Counted from the stretch's first letter, positions 9,826-18,659 are shown. The stretch: 64,000 nt of DNA from Bradyrhizobium sp. SK17 (GCF_002831585.1 NZ_CP025113.1:1116001-1180000), one strand, 5' to 3'. A program made the numbers and translations. Notes: generated by a model from the letters alone, not told the origin.

Positions 9826-10965
9826 TCATGCCACGCTCTTCTCGGACGTTTCGCCCACGATCTTCTCGGAAGCCTCCTCGTTCGTGCACCAATTGCCGTG
9901 GCAGCGCTTGAGGTCGTTCAGATTCTGCCGCATCTGGTCGAGCGAGAAGCCCAGCGCGAAGAACCGCTCCATGACATCGACCGGAAGGCCGCGGGTCAAG
10001 CCCTCGCTGCGCACCGCGGCCACCTCCGCGCTGTAGGCCTGCAACGCCGCATCGACCGGCGCCATGTCGGCCGGGCCGCTGCCGGCGCGCAGCGCGGTCG
10101 CGACTGACATCATGTAGGTGACGATCGCCTTGCTGACGTCGGCGAGCGGCCGCGCCAGCCTGGTCTGGATTTCGGCCGGCAACGGCACCACCGAGGCCCG
10201 CCCGATCATCACGACGTCGTGCCGCAGCCGCTGGATGGTCCGCAGCAGGGGGCCGGTATCCGGCCCCGACGACAGGTGCATCGAGCGCTCGCGCTCGGCT
10301 TCCATGCCGGTGGCGTGCAGATTGGTCACGGCGGTGCCGATGCCATCCTGGATCCGGTGCAGCGCATCGTTGTCGAGGCCGCGGGTCAGGCCGGCGAGCA
10401 ATTCGGCGAACGCTGCCGAGAGCAGTTCCAGCAGCTTCGATGCATTGACCCTGATCTGGCTGACCGCCCGCGACGGCAGCACCAGGAACGAGATCACGAG
10501 GCCGGTGAGCGCGCCGACCGTCACCTCGAGCACGCGGTCGATCGCGGAATCCAGCGGGTTGGAGTGATGCATCGTCGGCAGCAGCAGCACGATCACCGCC
10601 GTCACCGTCGCCGAGTTGAGGCTTGGATTGAGCGCGGCGATGAAGGCAAGCGGCACGATCGCCAGCACCAGGAGCGCCAGCAGGCTGCCCTCGCCGGAAT
10701 GCGGGATCAGCACTGCGATCGCGCCGCCATAGATGGCGCCGCCGATGGTGCCGAGCATGTAGTCGCGGGTCGCCTTCAAGGAGCGCCCGACGCTCATCTG
10801 CGTGACGATCAGCGAGGTCAGCACCGCCCAGAGCGGCAACAGGAGATGCAGCGCCAGCGCGATGGCATAGGCCGCCACGCCGGCGGACGCGATGCGGACC
10901 GCCAGCGCCAGCTGCGTCTTGCGGCTCCAGAGCTTCTCGAACATGCGTTTTGCGAAGGTCCTCAT
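9826..10965 (-). CDS. FUSC/aromatic-acid-exporter-type membrane protein
   Basis: About 379 residues, read on the minus strand from ATG 10965. The N-terminal half (residues 20-190) has roughly six hydrophobic segments with LPLWAVLTSLIVTQMSVGR and RDYMLGTIGGAIYGG, the pattern of FUSC/ArAE proteins (E. coli AaeB/YccS type), which are linked to efflux of aromatic acids. The C-terminal half is soluble and helical (LNDLKRCHGNW near the end). It converges on the 2-hydroxychromene-carboxylate isomerase-like gene, with 7 bases between the stops. The longer in-frame extension upstream to 11565 crosses another gene and is not real. Substrate unknown; single-half FUSC proteins often work with a membrane-fusion partner, which is not seen here. 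Confidence 0.8.
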   Translation of the reverse strand: MRTFAKRMFEKLWSRKTQLALAVRIASAGVAAYAIALALHLLLPLWAVLTSLIVTQMSVGRSLKATRDYMLGTIGGAIYGGAIAVLIPHSGEGSLLALLVLAIVPLAFIAALNPSLNSATVTAVIVLLLPTMHHSNPLDSAIDRVLEVTVGALTGLVISFLVLPSRAVSQIRVNASKLLELLSAAFAELLAGLTRGLDNDALHRIQDGIGTAVTNLHATGMEAERERSMHLSSGPDTGPLLRTIQRLRHDVVMIGRASVVPLPAEIQTRLARPLADVSKAIVTYMMSVATALRAGSGPADMAPVDAALQAYSAEVAAVRSEGLTRGLPVDVMERFFALGFSLDQMRQNLNDLKRCHGNWCTNEEASEKIVGETSEKSVA

Positions 10966-11097
10966 GCACCGTGATCCGGATTCGATCGAAAGGCCTATGT
11001 TAAAGGACGCCGAGCATGGCTGCTGCCCGCGGCGGCAAGGTGGCTTGAAAGGCCAAACCGGCCCGCCTACCCTGCGCCGCAAAATTGAGGAAACACG

Positions 11098-12468
11098 ATG
11101 GCCCACGAAACCGCAACGCTCGCCGCCTACGTCGCCGACATGAAATTCGAGGACATTCCGCCGGAGGTGCTGGAGCGCGCCAAGGTCCTGACGCTGGATT
11201 TCCTGGGCAGCACCATCCGCGCCCGCCGCGATGCGGAATCGACCCCCTCGCTGATGAGGATGCTGGAAGCGCTGGCGCTGGACGGTAAGGGCGAGGCCAC
11301 CGTGTTCGGCGACAGCAAGACCTGGACGCCGGCGGTTGCGGCGCTGCTCAACGGTGCGCTCGGTCATTCGCTCGATTTCGACGACACCCACGCCGATTCC
11401 TCGCTGCATCCGAGCGCACCGGTGGTGCCCGCCGCCTTCGCGGTCGGCGAAATGGTCGGTGCCTCCGGCCGCGACGTGCTGACCGCGATCGTCGCCGGTT
11501 ATGAAGTGTGCTGCCGGCTCGGCAATGCGCTCGACCCGACCTCGCATTACGCCCGGGGTTTCCACCCGACCGCGACGGCCGGCACCTATGGTGCCGCCGC
11601 GGCGGCGGCCAAGCTGTTCGGGCTGTCGAAGGAGCAGATCGTCTCGGCCTTCGGCGTCTCCGGCAGCCAGGCTGCGGGCTCACTGCAATTCCTGGTCAAC
11701 GGCGCCTGGAACAAGCGCTACCAGGTCGGCGCCGCCGCGATGAACGGCGTGATCGCGGCGACGCTGGCGCGCAACGACTTCGTCGGTTCGAGCGACTCGG
11801 TCGAGGGCAAGCATGGCCTTTTGGTCGGCTATACCGATGACCCGCATCCGGACAAGGCGGTGGCTGGCTTGGGCCACACCTATGAGACGCTGAAGATCGG
11901 CGTGAAGCCGTATCCGAGCTGCCGCTACACCCACGCCGCGATCGACGCGCTGATCGCGATGCGGCGCGAGCACAATCTGACCCCGGACCAGATCAGGAAG
12001 GTCGAGATCGGGCTGCACCGCAACGGCATCACGCTGACCGGCGACGCCGCCACCAAGCGCCACCCGACCTCGGTGGTCGGCGGCCAGTTCTCGATGTTCT
12101 TCACCGGCGCGATCGCGCTCGACCAGGGCCATTTCGGCTGGGACGATTACGAGCGGCTCGGCGATAAGGCGATCGACGCGCTCGCCGACAAGTTCGATGT
12201 GGTGCAGGACGACCGGCTCGAGATCGGCCGCACCCACCCGTTCGGCGCCCGCGTCTCGATCACGACCGATGACGGCGTGCATGAGCGCCTCTACGCCGAT
12301 CCCTCGGGCGAACCGACCTCGTTCCCCGACGCGCAGGCGATGCAGCAGAAGTTCCTGACGCTGGCCCGCCCGGTGCTCGACAAGCGCGCCGACCAGCTTG
12401 CGGATGCGATCCTGACGCTGGAGCGGTTCGACCGCGTGGAGAAAGCGACGCAGCTGGGGCGGCAGTAA
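11098..12468 (+). CDS. MmgE/PrpD family protein
   Basis: A 456-residue member of the MmgE/PrpD family (2-methylcitrate dehydratase, cis-aconitate decarboxylase, iminodisuccinate epimerase). Recognisable parts: LDFLGSTIRARRD early, the DFDDTHADSSLHPSAPVVPA block with conserved Asp and His, HPTATAGTYGAAAAAAKLFGL, and KPYPSCRYTHAAIDAL, all in family order. GAGGAAA lies about 7 bases before ATG. No prpB/prpC neighbours are present, so a methylcitrate-cycle role is not supported; many alphaproteobacterial paralogues act on unknown hydroxy- or amino-dicarboxylates. The gene stands alone on its strand. Confidence 0.88.
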   Translation: MAHETATLAAYVADMKFEDIPPEVLERAKVLTLDFLGSTIRARRDAESTPSLMRMLEALALDGKGEATVFGDSKTWTPAVAALLNGALGHSLDFDDTHADSSLHPSAPVVPAAFAVGEMVGASGRDVLTAIVAGYEVCCRLGNALDPTSHYARGFHPTATAGTYGAAAAAAKLFGLSKEQIVSAFGVSGSQAAGSLQFLVNGAWNKRYQVGAAAMNGVIAATLARNDFVGSSDSVEGKHGLLVGYTDDPHPDKAVAGLGHTYETLKIGVKPYPSCRYTHAAIDALIAMRREHNLTPDQIRKVEIGLHRNGITLTGDAATKRHPTSVVGGQFSMFFTGAIALDQGHFGWDDYERLGDKAIDALADKFDVVQDDRLEIGRTHPFGARVSITTDDGVHERLYADPSGEPTSFPDAQAMQQKFLTLARPVLDKRADQLADAILTLERFDRVEKATQLGRQ

Positions 12469-12507
12469 GCCGAGCCGTTGGCGAAGGCGATCACCACATC
12501 GACCGCG

Positions 12508-12533
12508 GTCGTCCTGGCGAAAGCCAGGACGAC
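12508..12533. repeat. Small perfect hairpin GTCGTCCTGGC / GCCAGGACGAC
   Basis: Eleven-base inverted arms with a GAAA loop, 40 bases after the MmgE/PrpD stop. The sequence type (CGTCCTGG...CCAGGACG) is a short palindromic element of the kind scattered through rhizobial intergenic DNA. It has no T-tract, so it is more likely a repeat or RNA-stabilising stem than a classical terminator. Confidence 0.6.
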
Positions 12534-12587
12534 GATGAGGGTGGTTCTCGATTGAAGATATCAAGCAGCTCAGAATGAGGAGGCAGC

Positions 12588-12607
12588 CTCTCGTTGAATG
12601 ACGAGAG
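12588..12607. terminator. Hairpin between convergent genes
   Basis: CTCTCGT and ACGAGAG form a 7-bp stem with a 6-base loop, with partly complementary GAGGC/GCCTC outside. It sits between the convergent MmgE/PrpD and DUF1330 genes. No T-run follows, so the terminator role is tentative. Confidence 0.35.
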
Positions 12608-12635
12608 AACTGCGTGCCTCGAAAATGGCGTTCAC

Positions 12636-12926
12636 CTACTCCGCGCCATCGATGATCACGAAATCGCCTTCCGAATATTGCTGCCGGATCGCCTTGGCGG
12701 CCTGGTATTCGGGGGAGGTGTAGCACTCCATTGCGACGGCGCGGTTCTTGAACTCGATGACGAAGTTGCGCTGGCGGGTCGCGCCCTCCATCACCTCATA
12801 CAGGCCATTGCGCACGACGAAATAGGCACCGTATTTCTCGAACACCGGCATCGCCGCGGCGAGATAGTCGCGATAGCGCACTTCGTCGTGAACCGTGACG
12901 TGCACGATCCAGTAGGCTTTCGGCAT
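12636..12926 (-). CDS. DUF1330 domain protein
   Basis: A 96-residue protein of the dimeric alpha-beta-barrel DUF1330 family. It begins MPKAYWIVHVTVHDEVRY, the usual start (family members open with K-x-Y-W-I-x-x-x-x-V), and contains RNFVIEFKNRAVAMECYTSPEYQ, the conserved W/C-Y-x-S-x-E-Y region near the end. Function of the family is unknown; related ferredoxin-like folds include monooxygenases. I start at ATG 12926 because GGGGGAG lies 4 bases upstream; a longer in-frame start at 12986 has no ribosome binding site. No operon partner. Confidence 0.85.
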   Translation of the reverse strand: MPKAYWIVHVTVHDEVRYRDYLAAAMPVFEKYGAYFVVRNGLYEVMEGATRQRNFVIEFKNRAVAMECYTSPEYQAAKAIRQQYSEGDFVIIDGAE

Positions 12927-13051
12927 GTGCTCCCCCGTTTGCGGCGACCCGACGGATCGTGGCGTGCCTGCTACAGGATGCGCCACGGCTACAGAAAATT
13001 CCGCAAACGAGGACTCAATTCAAGAGATTGCCGGATTGTATCGCGTGTGCA

Positions 13052-14479
13052 TCAGTCGCGTCCGGCAAGGGTCGCCTTGCCGGAGCTCACTGTGACGACG
13101 TCACGGACCAGGTCGGACACCCCATCCGCCTCGGGCGGCATGTTCGGCGAGCGGCCGAGCCGCACGATGACGAGCCGCTGCGACGGCACGACGATGACGT
13201 ATTGCCCGATCGTGCCCTTGGCGAGGAATGCATCGCGCGGCCAGCCGTGGTCGACGCGAAATCGGGCGCCGTAGCTGTTGCCGAGATTGGTCCAGAAGCC
13301 GGCGCCATAGCCGACCCAGGCGTGCGGCGTCGGCGATGCCGCATATTTCACCCAGCCTTCAGGCAGGATGCGCCTGCCGCCAACCACGCCGTCATCGAGA
13401 TAGAGCTGGCCGAACCTCGCCCAGTCGCGCGCGCTCGCCAGCATCTCGCCCGATCCTTTCGGCGTGCCCGCCGCATCGAACTCCAGCACCACGTTGCGCA
13501 TGCCGAGCGGATCGAACAATTCGCGATGCGCGAACCGCATCACGTCGGCGGCATGGCCGCCCGCCGCGTCGCGGATCAGATGCGAGAGGATGACGTAATT
13601 GCCATCGTGATAATTCCAGGCCTGGCCCGGTGCCGTTTCGAGCGGAATGCTCTCGGCATAGCTGGCCATGTCCGACTCGACGTACTTCATCCGGTTGACG
13701 GGCTCGAGCGCGGACATCAGCGAGGCTTGCAGCGAGCTGCCGAGCGCAAGGCCCGCGGTGTGACGCAACAGCTGATCGACCGTGATGGCGTGTCTCGGAT
13801 CATGCGGGTCCTGCCAGGCCGCGATCGGAACCGGCTGATCGACCGTCAACTTGCCGTCGCGCACCAGGATTCCGATCAGAGCGGAGATCACCGATTTGGT
13901 CGCGGAGAAGCCGAGCAGCGGGGTGTCGACGCCGATGCCGTCGGCGTAACGCTCGGCGATGATGCGGCCGTCCTTCATGACCACGACCGCGCGGGTGTGA
14001 CGGAACGGCGGTTGCGTCGGTTCGGCGAAGGCGCGATCGAGCGCGGCGGCGAGTTGCGGGCTCTGCGGCGCGACGATGCCGGGACCGGCGATTTCGGGCA
14101 GCAGCGCGGCCTGCGGCTGCACCTGCGGCAGCGCGACGTCGGCCAGCGCCGCACCATGCTCGAGCGTGCAGCCGAGCCCCTCGCGATACACCGCATGGCT
14201 GCGGCCGAGGCCGAACAGGGTGACCGAGACGTCCTTGCGCTGGCGGTCGACCTGGTAATCCATCGCCCAGGTGATCAGGCCCACCCCCGGCATCGCCTCG
14301 GTGGTCTCGGTGAAGTCGCGCCTTGGATCGAGGCCGCTGACGAAGGTTTCGGAGCAGAGGATGTTGGCGACAAATCCGGTTGCCACCCTGGGCACGTCGC
14401 GGGCGCGGGCGGCGGACCAGCCCAGTGCACCGAGGGCAGTGCTGGCAGCGAGGATGAGAATGAGCTTTCGACGGGTCAC
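13052..14479 (-). CDS. Exported serine hydrolase, class C beta-lactamase/penicillin-binding fold
   Basis: A 475-residue serine hydrolase starting at GTG 14479 with GGAGG 7 bases upstream. The first 26 residues (basic MTRRK, hydrophobic core, ARA) form a signal peptide, so the enzyme should act in the periplasm. The nucleophile motif is FSATKSV (S-x-x-K), followed by LLRHTAGL. Where class C enzymes have Tyr-Ser/Ala-Asn this one has WNYHDGNY, i.e. Tyr-His-Asp. The domain organisation resembles 6-aminohexanoate-dimer hydrolase and esterase relatives rather than true beta-lactamases. Substrate unknown. An AraC-type gene lies upstream on the same strand. Confidence 0.85.
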   Translation of the reverse strand: MTRRKLILILAASTALGALGWSAARARDVPRVATGFVANILCSETFVSGLDPRRDFTETTEAMPGVGLITWAMDYQVDRQRKDVSVTLFGLGRSHAVYREGLGCTLEHGAALADVALPQVQPQAALLPEIAGPGIVAPQSPQLAAALDRAFAEPTQPPFRHTRAVVVMKDGRIIAERYADGIGVDTPLLGFSATKSVISALIGILVRDGKLTVDQPVPIAAWQDPHDPRHAITVDQLLRHTAGLALGSSLQASLMSALEPVNRMKYVESDMASYAESIPLETAPGQAWNYHDGNYVILSHLIRDAAGGHAADVMRFAHRELFDPLGMRNVVLEFDAAGTPKGSGEMLASARDWARFGQLYLDDGVVGGRRILPEGWVKYAASPTPHAWVGYGAGFWTNLGNSYGARFRVDHGWPRDAFLAKGTIGQYVIVVPSQRLVIVRLGRSPNMPPEADGVSDLVRDVVTVSSGKATLAGRD

Positions 14480-14801
14480 GTGGGTCCTCCGGCATGTGAA
14501 AGTGTGTGGCGGGAGGAAGCAGCGACCGACCCGAAAGGGCTCGCCGGATTTGGAAATCGGACTAGCCGGGGACTGGAGGCGGCTCGCCGATTCTGAAATT
14601 GTGTCGTGATTTCAATGACAGCCTGGAACGACGAAGTCGACGCGCCGGTCGGGCTTCCCGTTGCGGGGCGCTCTCACGGCAGGCCCCTTGCCAGAATATC
14701 GAAAACAACCCCATGCAAAGGGGGCCGGCGGCGGCAGCGTTCGGCAAGGCTGAGGGAGGGAACCCTGCCGTCGGTGCGCCCCTCACGACGAAATGGAGCA
14801 A
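14480..14801. other. Gene-free gap with a dyad upstream of the serine hydrolase
   Basis: A 322-base gap between two minus-strand genes. No supportable gene is seen. The notable item is a dyad at 14594-14614: TGAAAT, nine bases, ATTTCA, in an AT-richer patch about 115 bases before the hydrolase start. It could be an operator. The rest (14640-14801) is GC-rich with no clear promoter. Confidence 0.4.
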
Positions 14802-15863
14802 TCACGCCGCGCTCGCCTTCAGCTTGCGGTACTCGGTTGGGGTCACGCCGGTGGTGGCCTTGAAGGCGCGATTGAACGGGCCGAGCGACTGGAAGCCGGC
14901 GTCCATCGCGATGGTGATGACCGGGACTTCGGCCTGGGTGGGATCGGCGAGCGCGGCCTTGGCTTCCTCGATGCGGTGGTTGTTGAGGAAGACGTTGAAA
15001 TTGCGATAGCCGAGCCGCTGGTTGATCAGCCGCCGCAACCGGTATTCGGGAATCTTGAGCCGGGTCGCCAGCATGCCGATGGTGACGTTGTCCTGGCGGT
15101 AGATCCGCTCGTCCGCCATCAGCCGCATCAGGGTATTGACCAGCTTCTGGTCGGCTATCTCCTCCATCGCGGCCGGCGGCGCGTTGGCAATGACGGGCTC
15201 GACCGGCGTGGCGAACAGCTCGGCGCCATCGACGCGCATCATGGCCCAGGTGATACCTGCGACGATGGCGGCGAGCACGCCCGCGTTGAGCAGGTTGGCC
15301 CACTCCACGGTCACCCGGCTGCCGGCATAGGCGATCTGTAGCAGCGCGTTCATTCCGCCATACAGCGCCGACGCCACCACGATAAAGACACGAACGCGGC
15401 GGCGGCGCTCGACCAGATCCGCCGACCATGATCCGACGGTCTGCGCCACGGCAAGCGCGATGAAGACGAGCCCCAGCAGATTGACCGTGGTGATCGCTGC
15501 CTGCGCGTGGCCGCGGGGCGCGATCCACATGCAATTGACGAAGCTGAATGCGACCACCGCGGCACAGATCAGACCGTGCCACCAACGCAGCACGAAGCCA
15601 TCATCGAACAGCGCGCGGGTGAACAGCCAGAACACCACCATGTCGCCGGTCGCAAGCGCGATCAGCGGCGCGTGCCAGACCGAGATCGGCTCCCCGGCGC
15701 CGATCGACGCGGTCACCGCATGCGCGGCCGCGCCGAGCGCGAAGGCGATCACGAGCCGCCCCGCCAGCACGTTGCGGAAATCCGCGAACATCGAGGCTGC
15801 AAGCACCAGCAGCAGCGTCACCGCGGCGGCGCGCAGGCAGAGTTCGGTTGCGGCCAATGTCAT
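14802..15863 (-). CDS. AraC family transcriptional regulator with membrane-spanning N-terminal region
   Basis: A 353-residue protein. The N-terminal two-thirds (to about residue 210) contain around seven hydrophobic segments (LLLVLAASMFADF, GDMVVFWLFTRALF, LICAAVVAFSFVN and others). The C-terminal third is an AraC DNA-binding domain with two helix-turn-helix units: IGMLATRLKIPEYRLRRLIN, then AMDAGFQSLGPFNRAFKATTGVTPTEYRK. Membrane-anchored AraC proteins are known in several proteobacteria, but the signal here is unknown. It lies 322 bases upstream of the exported serine hydrolase on the same strand, which makes that gene a possible target; the acetyltransferase gene upstream is the other neighbour. 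Confidence 0.88.
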   Translation of the reverse strand: MTLAATELCLRAAAVTLLLVLAASMFADFRNVLAGRLVIAFALGAAAHAVTASIGAGEPISVWHAPLIALATGDMVVFWLFTRALFDDGFVLRWWHGLICAAVVAFSFVNCMWIAPRGHAQAAITTVNLLGLVFIALAVAQTVGSWSADLVERRRRVRVFIVVASALYGGMNALLQIAYAGSRVTVEWANLLNAGVLAAIVAGITWAMMRVDGAELFATPVEPVIANAPPAAMEEIADQKLVNTLMRLMADERIYRQDNVTIGMLATRLKIPEYRLRRLINQRLGYRNFNVFLNNHRIEEAKAALADPTQAEVPVITIAMDAGFQSLGPFNRAFKATTGVTPTEYRKLKASAA

Positions 15864-15916
15864 CGGTCGAAAGGATCTCCGGATCAGCCGAACAATCGGC
15901 GCTCAGGCTGCATTTT

Positions 15917-16492
15917 TCAAGCCGGATCGCGGCGCCAGCGCTGGCGTGTCGTGACCCAGATATCGACGACATCGCCCTCGAGCCGACCCGGCCCCTCATT
16001 GTCGGCGCCGAGCCGCCGCGCCACCGCCTGGGACGCGACATTGGCCGGATCGATGCAATGGATGATGCGGTCGAGCGTGAAATTGTCGAACACAAAATCG
16101 ATCGCGGCGCGCGCCGCCTCGACCGCATAGCCCTGGCCGCGATGCTCCCGGGCGATGCCCCAGCCGACCTCGAAGCCCGGCCAGCCCGGCGGATAATACG
16201 GCCCGACGCGGCCGATATAACGGGCGGACGATTTCTCCTCGACCGCGAACATGCCGAAGCCATGCAGCGCCCAATGGCCCGAGATCACGGCAGCGTTGCG
16301 CCAGCCCTTCAGCTCCGACGTGATGGGCTGATGATCCGGCGTGATGAAGCGCGCCGTCTCGGGATCGGACAGCATCCGCGTGTTGTCAGCGATATCGGAT
16401 ACGCGCCATGGCCGCAGGATGAGCCGCGCGGTCTCGATCACGGGACCATCGACACGCAGCAGGTTTGCATTAGGCCTCAGCAGCGAAACCAT
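15917..16492 (-). CDS. GNAT family N-acetyltransferase, RimJ/RimL type
   Basis: About 191 residues. The start ETARLILRPWRVSDI and the acetyl-CoA-binding stretch EHRGQGYAVEAARAA (R-x-x-G-x-G/A) are characteristic of RimJ/RimL-like GNAT enzymes, followed by DRIIHCIDPANVASQAVARRLG, the typical beta5 to helix region. These acetylate alpha-amino groups of proteins or small molecules; the substrate here is unknown. GGAGG is 5 bases before ATG 16492 and only 2 bases before ATG 16495, so I use the second ATG. It is 53 bases from the AraC gene on the same strand. Confidence 0.85.
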   Translation of the reverse strand: MVSLLRPNANLLRVDGPVIETARLILRPWRVSDIADNTRMLSDPETARFITPDHQPITSELKGWRNAAVISGHWALHGFGMFAVEEKSSARYIGRVGPYYPPGWPGFEVGWGIAREHRGQGYAVEAARAAIDFVFDNFTLDRIIHCIDPANVASQAVARRLGADNEGPGRLEGDVVDIWVTTRQRWRRDPA

Positions 16493-16560
16493 CATCGCCT
16501 CCGGTTTCCGGAATTATGCCGTTGTCATCGCTGCCACGCTAGAGCCGCACACCACGCCAT

Positions 16561-16688
16561 CGTCCCTGCGAAAGCAGGGACCCATAACCACCAAATTCGG
16601 TTGGTGCGCGGTGCTGCGGCCGCAGCCTTCGCAACATAAGCATTTGTGGTTACGGGTCCCGGCTCGCGCTTCGCTTGGCCGGGACGGC
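16561..16688. repeat. Composite palindromic repeat before the pirin gene
   Basis: A 128-base element with nested inverted arms: CGTCCCTGCGAAAGCAGGGA at one end and a CCCGGC...GGCCGGGACG arm at the other, and inside them GGGACCCATAACCACCA opposed by TGTGGTTACGGGTCCC. The two ends are thus imperfect inverted copies of each other. By recollection this kind of element is common in Bradyrhizobium intergenic DNA. It lies between divergent GNAT and pirin genes. Confidence 0.65.
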
Positions 16689-16745
16689 GGATGGGGTATG
16701 ATCGCGGCAAAAGAGTATGATCCGGCAAGATGTAAGGAGTCCCAC

Positions 16746-17663
16746 ATGAGCTGGCAGCCCTCGACCGATCCCGAACTCGGTGATCCCCAAACCTGCGACG
16801 CGCTGGACCTGATCATCGTGCCGCGCACCCGCGATCTCGGCGACGGCTTTGCGGTGCGACGCGCGCTGCCGCATGGCAAGCGGCAGATGGTCGGGCCGTT
16901 CATCTTCTTCGACCATTTCGGCCCGGTGCAATATCTCGCCGGCAAGGGCATGGACGTGCGGCCGCATCCGCATATCGGGCTCGCCACCGTCACCTATCTG
17001 TTCGACGGCAGCATCATGCACCGCGACAGCGAGGGCAACATCCAGGAGATCCAGCCCGGCGCGATGAATTTGATGACCGCGGGCCGCGGCATCGCGCATT
17101 CCGAACGTACCCCCGACGTGCAGCGCCGCGACGGCCAGAAGATGCTGGGCCTGCAAAGCTGGATCGCGCTGCCGGCCGGCAAGGAAGAGATCGCGCCGTC
17201 GTTCCAGCATTATGGCGCGGGCGACCTGCCGATGATTTCCGAGCGCGACTTCACCGCGCGGGTGATCGCGGGCTCGGCGTTCGGCATCACCTCACCGGTC
17301 AGCATGGTCTCGCCCTGGTTCTACACCGAAGTCACCGCGCAGGCCGGCACCAGCGTGCCGCTCGACCCCGATCATGAGGAGCGCGCGATCTACATCGTCG
17401 ACGGCGAGGTCGAGATCGCGGGCGATCGCCATGAGGGGCCGCGGCTCCTGATCTTCCGGCCCGGCGACCGCATCACCGTGAAGACGCTGCGGCCGACCCG
17501 CATGATGTTCCTCGGCGGCGACGCGCTGGAAGGGCCGCGCCACATCTGGTGGAATTTCGTCTCGTCATCGAAGGAGCGGATCGAACAGGCCAAACAGGAC
17601 TGGAAAACCGGCCGTTTCGCCCAGGTTCCGCAGGAACACGAGTTCATTCCGCTGCCGGAGTGA
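16746..17663 (+). CDS. Pirin family bicupin protein
   Basis: A 305-residue pirin. The N-terminal cupin has the metal-ligand cluster RPHPHIGLATVTYLFDG and the later AGRGIAHSERTP with conserved His and Glu; the second cupin has ERAIYIVDGEVEIAG and GPRHIWWNFVSSSKERI near the end. Pirins bind iron; some oxidise quercetin and others act as redox-sensing partners of regulators, so the role here is open. ATG 16746 follows AAGGAGTCCCAC, a good ribosome binding site. Longer in-frame starts upstream fall in the palindromic repeat and are rejected. Length is normal. Confidence 0.9.
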   Translation: MSWQPSTDPELGDPQTCDALDLIIVPRTRDLGDGFAVRRALPHGKRQMVGPFIFFDHFGPVQYLAGKGMDVRPHPHIGLATVTYLFDGSIMHRDSEGNIQEIQPGAMNLMTAGRGIAHSERTPDVQRRDGQKMLGLQSWIALPAGKEEIAPSFQHYGAGDLPMISERDFTARVIAGSAFGITSPVSMVSPWFYTEVTAQAGTSVPLDPDHEERAIYIVDGEVEIAGDRHEGPRLLIFRPGDRITVKTLRPTRMMFLGGDALEGPRHIWWNFVSSSKERIEQAKQDWKTGRFAQVPQEHEFIPLPE

Positions 17664-17744
17664 GCTATTTGCTGTGATATCCCTTGATATCCTCGGCAGC
17701 CCGCACGCCGCGTGCGGGCGCCTTGCTTTCGAAAGATCACGCCC

Positions 17745-18659
17745 ATGACCGCGATGCTGACAAGCGATTTGCCCCTGCCCCGGATCGGCCGCGGCAAGGT
17801 GCGCGACATCTACGCCGTCGGCGACGATCGCGTGCTGCTGCTCACCACCGACCGCATCTCGGCGTTCGACGTGGTGATGGCGGAAACCATTCCGATGAAG
17901 GGCGCGGTGCTGACCCAGATCAGCGCCTGGTGGTTCCGGCAACTCGAAAGCACCGTGCCGCATCACATGATCAGCGCCGATGCCGACGAGATCATCCGCG
18001 CGGTACCAGAACTGAAGAACCATCGTGACGACATCCTCGGCCGCGCGATGCTGTGCCAGCGCACCACCGTGTTCCCGATCGAATGCGTGATCCGCGGTTA
18101 CATCTCAGGCTCGGCCTGGAAAGAGTACGCCGCCGCGGGCACGCTCGCCGGCGAGAAGCTGCCGGCGGGGCTGGTCGAGAGCCAAAAGCTCGAACCCGCG
18201 ATCTTCAGCCCGGCGACCAAGGCCGAGGCCGGCCATGACGAGAACATCACGGTTGCGCGGGTGCGCGAGATCGTCGGTGCCGATGTTGCCTCGACGCTGG
18301 AGAAGATGGCGCGCGATGTCTACGCTTACGGCGAACAGACCAGCCGCGCGCGCGGCATCATCATCGCCGATACCAAGTTCGAGTTCGGGCGCGACAAGGA
18401 CGGTCGCATCATCCTGATCGACGAGGTGATGACGCCGGACTCCTCGCGGTTCTGGGCGGTCGATGCCTACAAGCCGGGCCAGCCGCAGCCGAGCTTCGAC
18501 AAGCAGCCGCTGCGCGACTATCTCGACATCGAGCGCCGCGCCGGCCGCTGGAACGGCGACGCCCCGGCGCCGCCGCTGCCGGCGAGTGTGGTGGACGCCA
18601 CCAGCAAGCGGTATCTCGAAGCGTATCGCCGCGTGACCGGAAGCGAGCTGAAGATCTAG
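17745..18659 (+). CDS. purC: Phosphoribosylaminoimidazole-succinocarboxamide synthase (SAICAR synthase)
   Basis: About 304 residues, the longer yeast ADE1-like form rather than the short (about 250-residue) PurC. The enzyme joins CAIR and aspartate with ATP in purine synthesis. Motifs: [28 protein letters not shown] near the start, [28 protein letters not shown] and [14 protein letters not shown], all in order. Alphaproteobacteria often carry a short purC near purS/purQ and a second long form; this gene is isolated from other purine genes, so it may be the second copy. ATG 17745 is chosen over 17712 as it gives the family-like [17 protein letters not shown] start. Confidence 0.92.
   Translation: MTAMLTSDLPLPRIGRGKVRDIYAVGDDRVLLLTTDRISAFDVVMAETIPMKGAVLTQISAWWFRQLESTVPHHMISADADEIIRAVPELKNHRDDILGRAMLCQRTTVFPIECVIRGYISGSAWKEYAAAGTLAGEKLPAGLVESQKLEPAIFSPATKAEAGHDENITVARVREIVGADVASTLEKMARDVYAYGEQTSRARGIIIADTKFEFGRDKDGRIILIDEVMTPDSSRFWAVDAYKPGQPQPSFDKQPLRDYLDIERRAGRWNGDAPAPPLPASVVDATSKRYLEAYRRVTGSELKI

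Noticed and set aside
9826..11565. Long minus-strand frame of 579 residues
   Set aside because: Only the part from ATG 10965 matches the FUSC family; the rest lies antisense to MmgE/PrpD coding sequence and is non-homologous, GC-driven open frame.
12959..14596. Plus-strand frame of 545 residues opposite the serine hydrolase
   Set aside because: Complement of a real gene with signal peptide and SxxK motif; the plus frame shows no motif.
16341..16745. In-frame extension of the pirin gene upstream of 16746
   Set aside because: It passes through GNAT antisense and a palindromic repeat; ATG 16746 has a strong ribosome binding site and a family-like N-terminus.
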